Source: Cryptomeria japonica
Lineage: Eukaryota > Streptophyta > Pinopsida > Cupressales > Cupressaceae
Direction of reading: 5' to 3'
NCBI RefSeq assembly: GCF_030272615.1
Contig: NC_081410.1
Coordinates: 147,430,849-147,494,848 of the forward strand
Length of the DNA: 64,000 nt
Shown here: positions 63,362 to 64,000 of the stretch, one piece after another
Layout: each line of letters starts with the position of its first letter
Position numbering within the stretch: position 1 is the stretch's first letter
Translations under genes and position numbers: made by a program
Notes under the pieces: model-generated
Database searches by the model: none
Told to the model about the DNA's origin: nothing
Seen by the model: only the letters and a program-made list of their open reading frames with translations

Positions 63362-64000
63362 CAGGATTGAAAAAAGTAGAGAAATTAACCCTTTCAAATG
63401 AAATTCAACAAAGTTATCTGGGCATTATGTGAAGGATTGCAGAAGTTATCCTAAGAATGTAACCCACCAAACACTATCATCTCTATAGGCTTTGCATAAA
63501 GCAAGGTAAAAAAAAACTAAAAGGCAATGCTACAATAAAATCATCCAAAAGGTCATCTAGTGCCACTGAAGTTGGCAAGGGACCTTTGGATGAGAAGGAA
63601 CTTTCATGACAAACTCATCCCAACACTTTTGATGCACCATATTCTGCCAAAAAATCTAATACTAGTAGGCGAATGTATGTCTTTTTGAAACATGTACCCT
63701 CCTGAAGCCAGACTATCTTTGAAGAGCATGGGATGGAGAAAGAATGCGTGTGCTCAGGTTAAAATACTGATAGCCAATTTGGGCATTACTTAATCATCCC
63801 ATTCAATGTTTGCATTAACTCTTATTAGCAAGCAATGATTTATGCCATCGTTATTGCAGATCCTACTTTTCAAAGCCACATCATATGAGAACCTTGGAGT
63901 TTATATGATAAAACTAAAAGATGTGGTGCAGAACATTAGTGAGGTACTCATTGAACATCACAAGGAATAAGAAAAGCCAGGTTGCACTCTAATGTCAGAT
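63362..64000 (+). pseudogene. hAT-like (DUF659) transposase remnant, runs off the right edge
   Basis: Pieces in shifting plus-strand frames: IIPFNVCINSY and MIYAIVIADPTFQ at about 63796-63885, then VVQNISEVLIEHHKE and GCTLMSD at 63980-64000. The order and spacing match the DUF659 part of plant hAT-like transposases, which read IPFN, a helix with MI..I, and GCT(I/L)MSDGW. The upstream part (HYVKDCRSYPKNV) may be the end of a BED finger. Several stops and frame changes show it is dead. It lies in, or 5' of, the receptor gene in opposite orientation. Confidence 0.55.

Overview
The window looks like heterochromatic, repeat-dominated DNA from a large plant genome, most likely a conifer. The reasons are nested Ty3/Gypsy elements of the Tat type (RT plus two RNase H modules), several long plant L1-type LINEs, a very long solo LTR, and a single split plant gene. 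Species-level placement is inference. I see no rRNA or tRNA genes, no CRISPR array and no bacterial features.

Layout. (1) 1-16003 is a three-level nest. A minus-strand LINE (LINE-1, ORF1 15997-13737, ORF2 endonuclease 13740-12474) is cut in ORF2 by a minus-strand Gypsy element. Only the 5' LTR (12473-10665 plus 2856-2781), primer site and pol of that Gypsy element lie in the window. Its LTR is itself cut by a plus-strand Gypsy element at 2857-10659 that carries gag and protease but no RT, RNase H or integrase. (2) 16843-21588 is a 4.75-kb solo LTR with a 5-bp target duplication and a GC-rich palindromic 30-bp tandem array. (3) An (AT)61 microsatellite and unassigned DNA follow, then a second solo LTR at 23953-25365. 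(4) 26492-49934 is a LINE cluster: LINE-2 (+), LINE-3 (-, 5'-truncated), LINE-4 (+) and LINE-5 (-), each with a recognisable target-site duplication. (5) 49951-58860 holds a 108-bp duplication, a degenerate array of about 350-bp units and a LINE ORF1 remnant (LINE-6). (6) 59032-61326 (minus) is the 3' two-thirds of a vacuolar sorting receptor gene with eight intact exons; its first exon is not in the window. A hAT-like transposase remnant lies at the right edge.

How the parts work together. The only cellular gene with intact reading frames is the vacuolar sorting receptor, a cargo receptor for transport to the vacuole. The remainder is transposon-derived and mostly broken. Two features of the transposons stand out. 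Three LINEs share an extra open reading frame (ORF3) downstream of RNase H. All four LINEs whose ORF1/ORF2 junction is present overlap the ORF1 stop with the ORF2 start. The two nested Gypsy elements carry complementary halves of a polyprotein behind nearly identical primer-binding sites.
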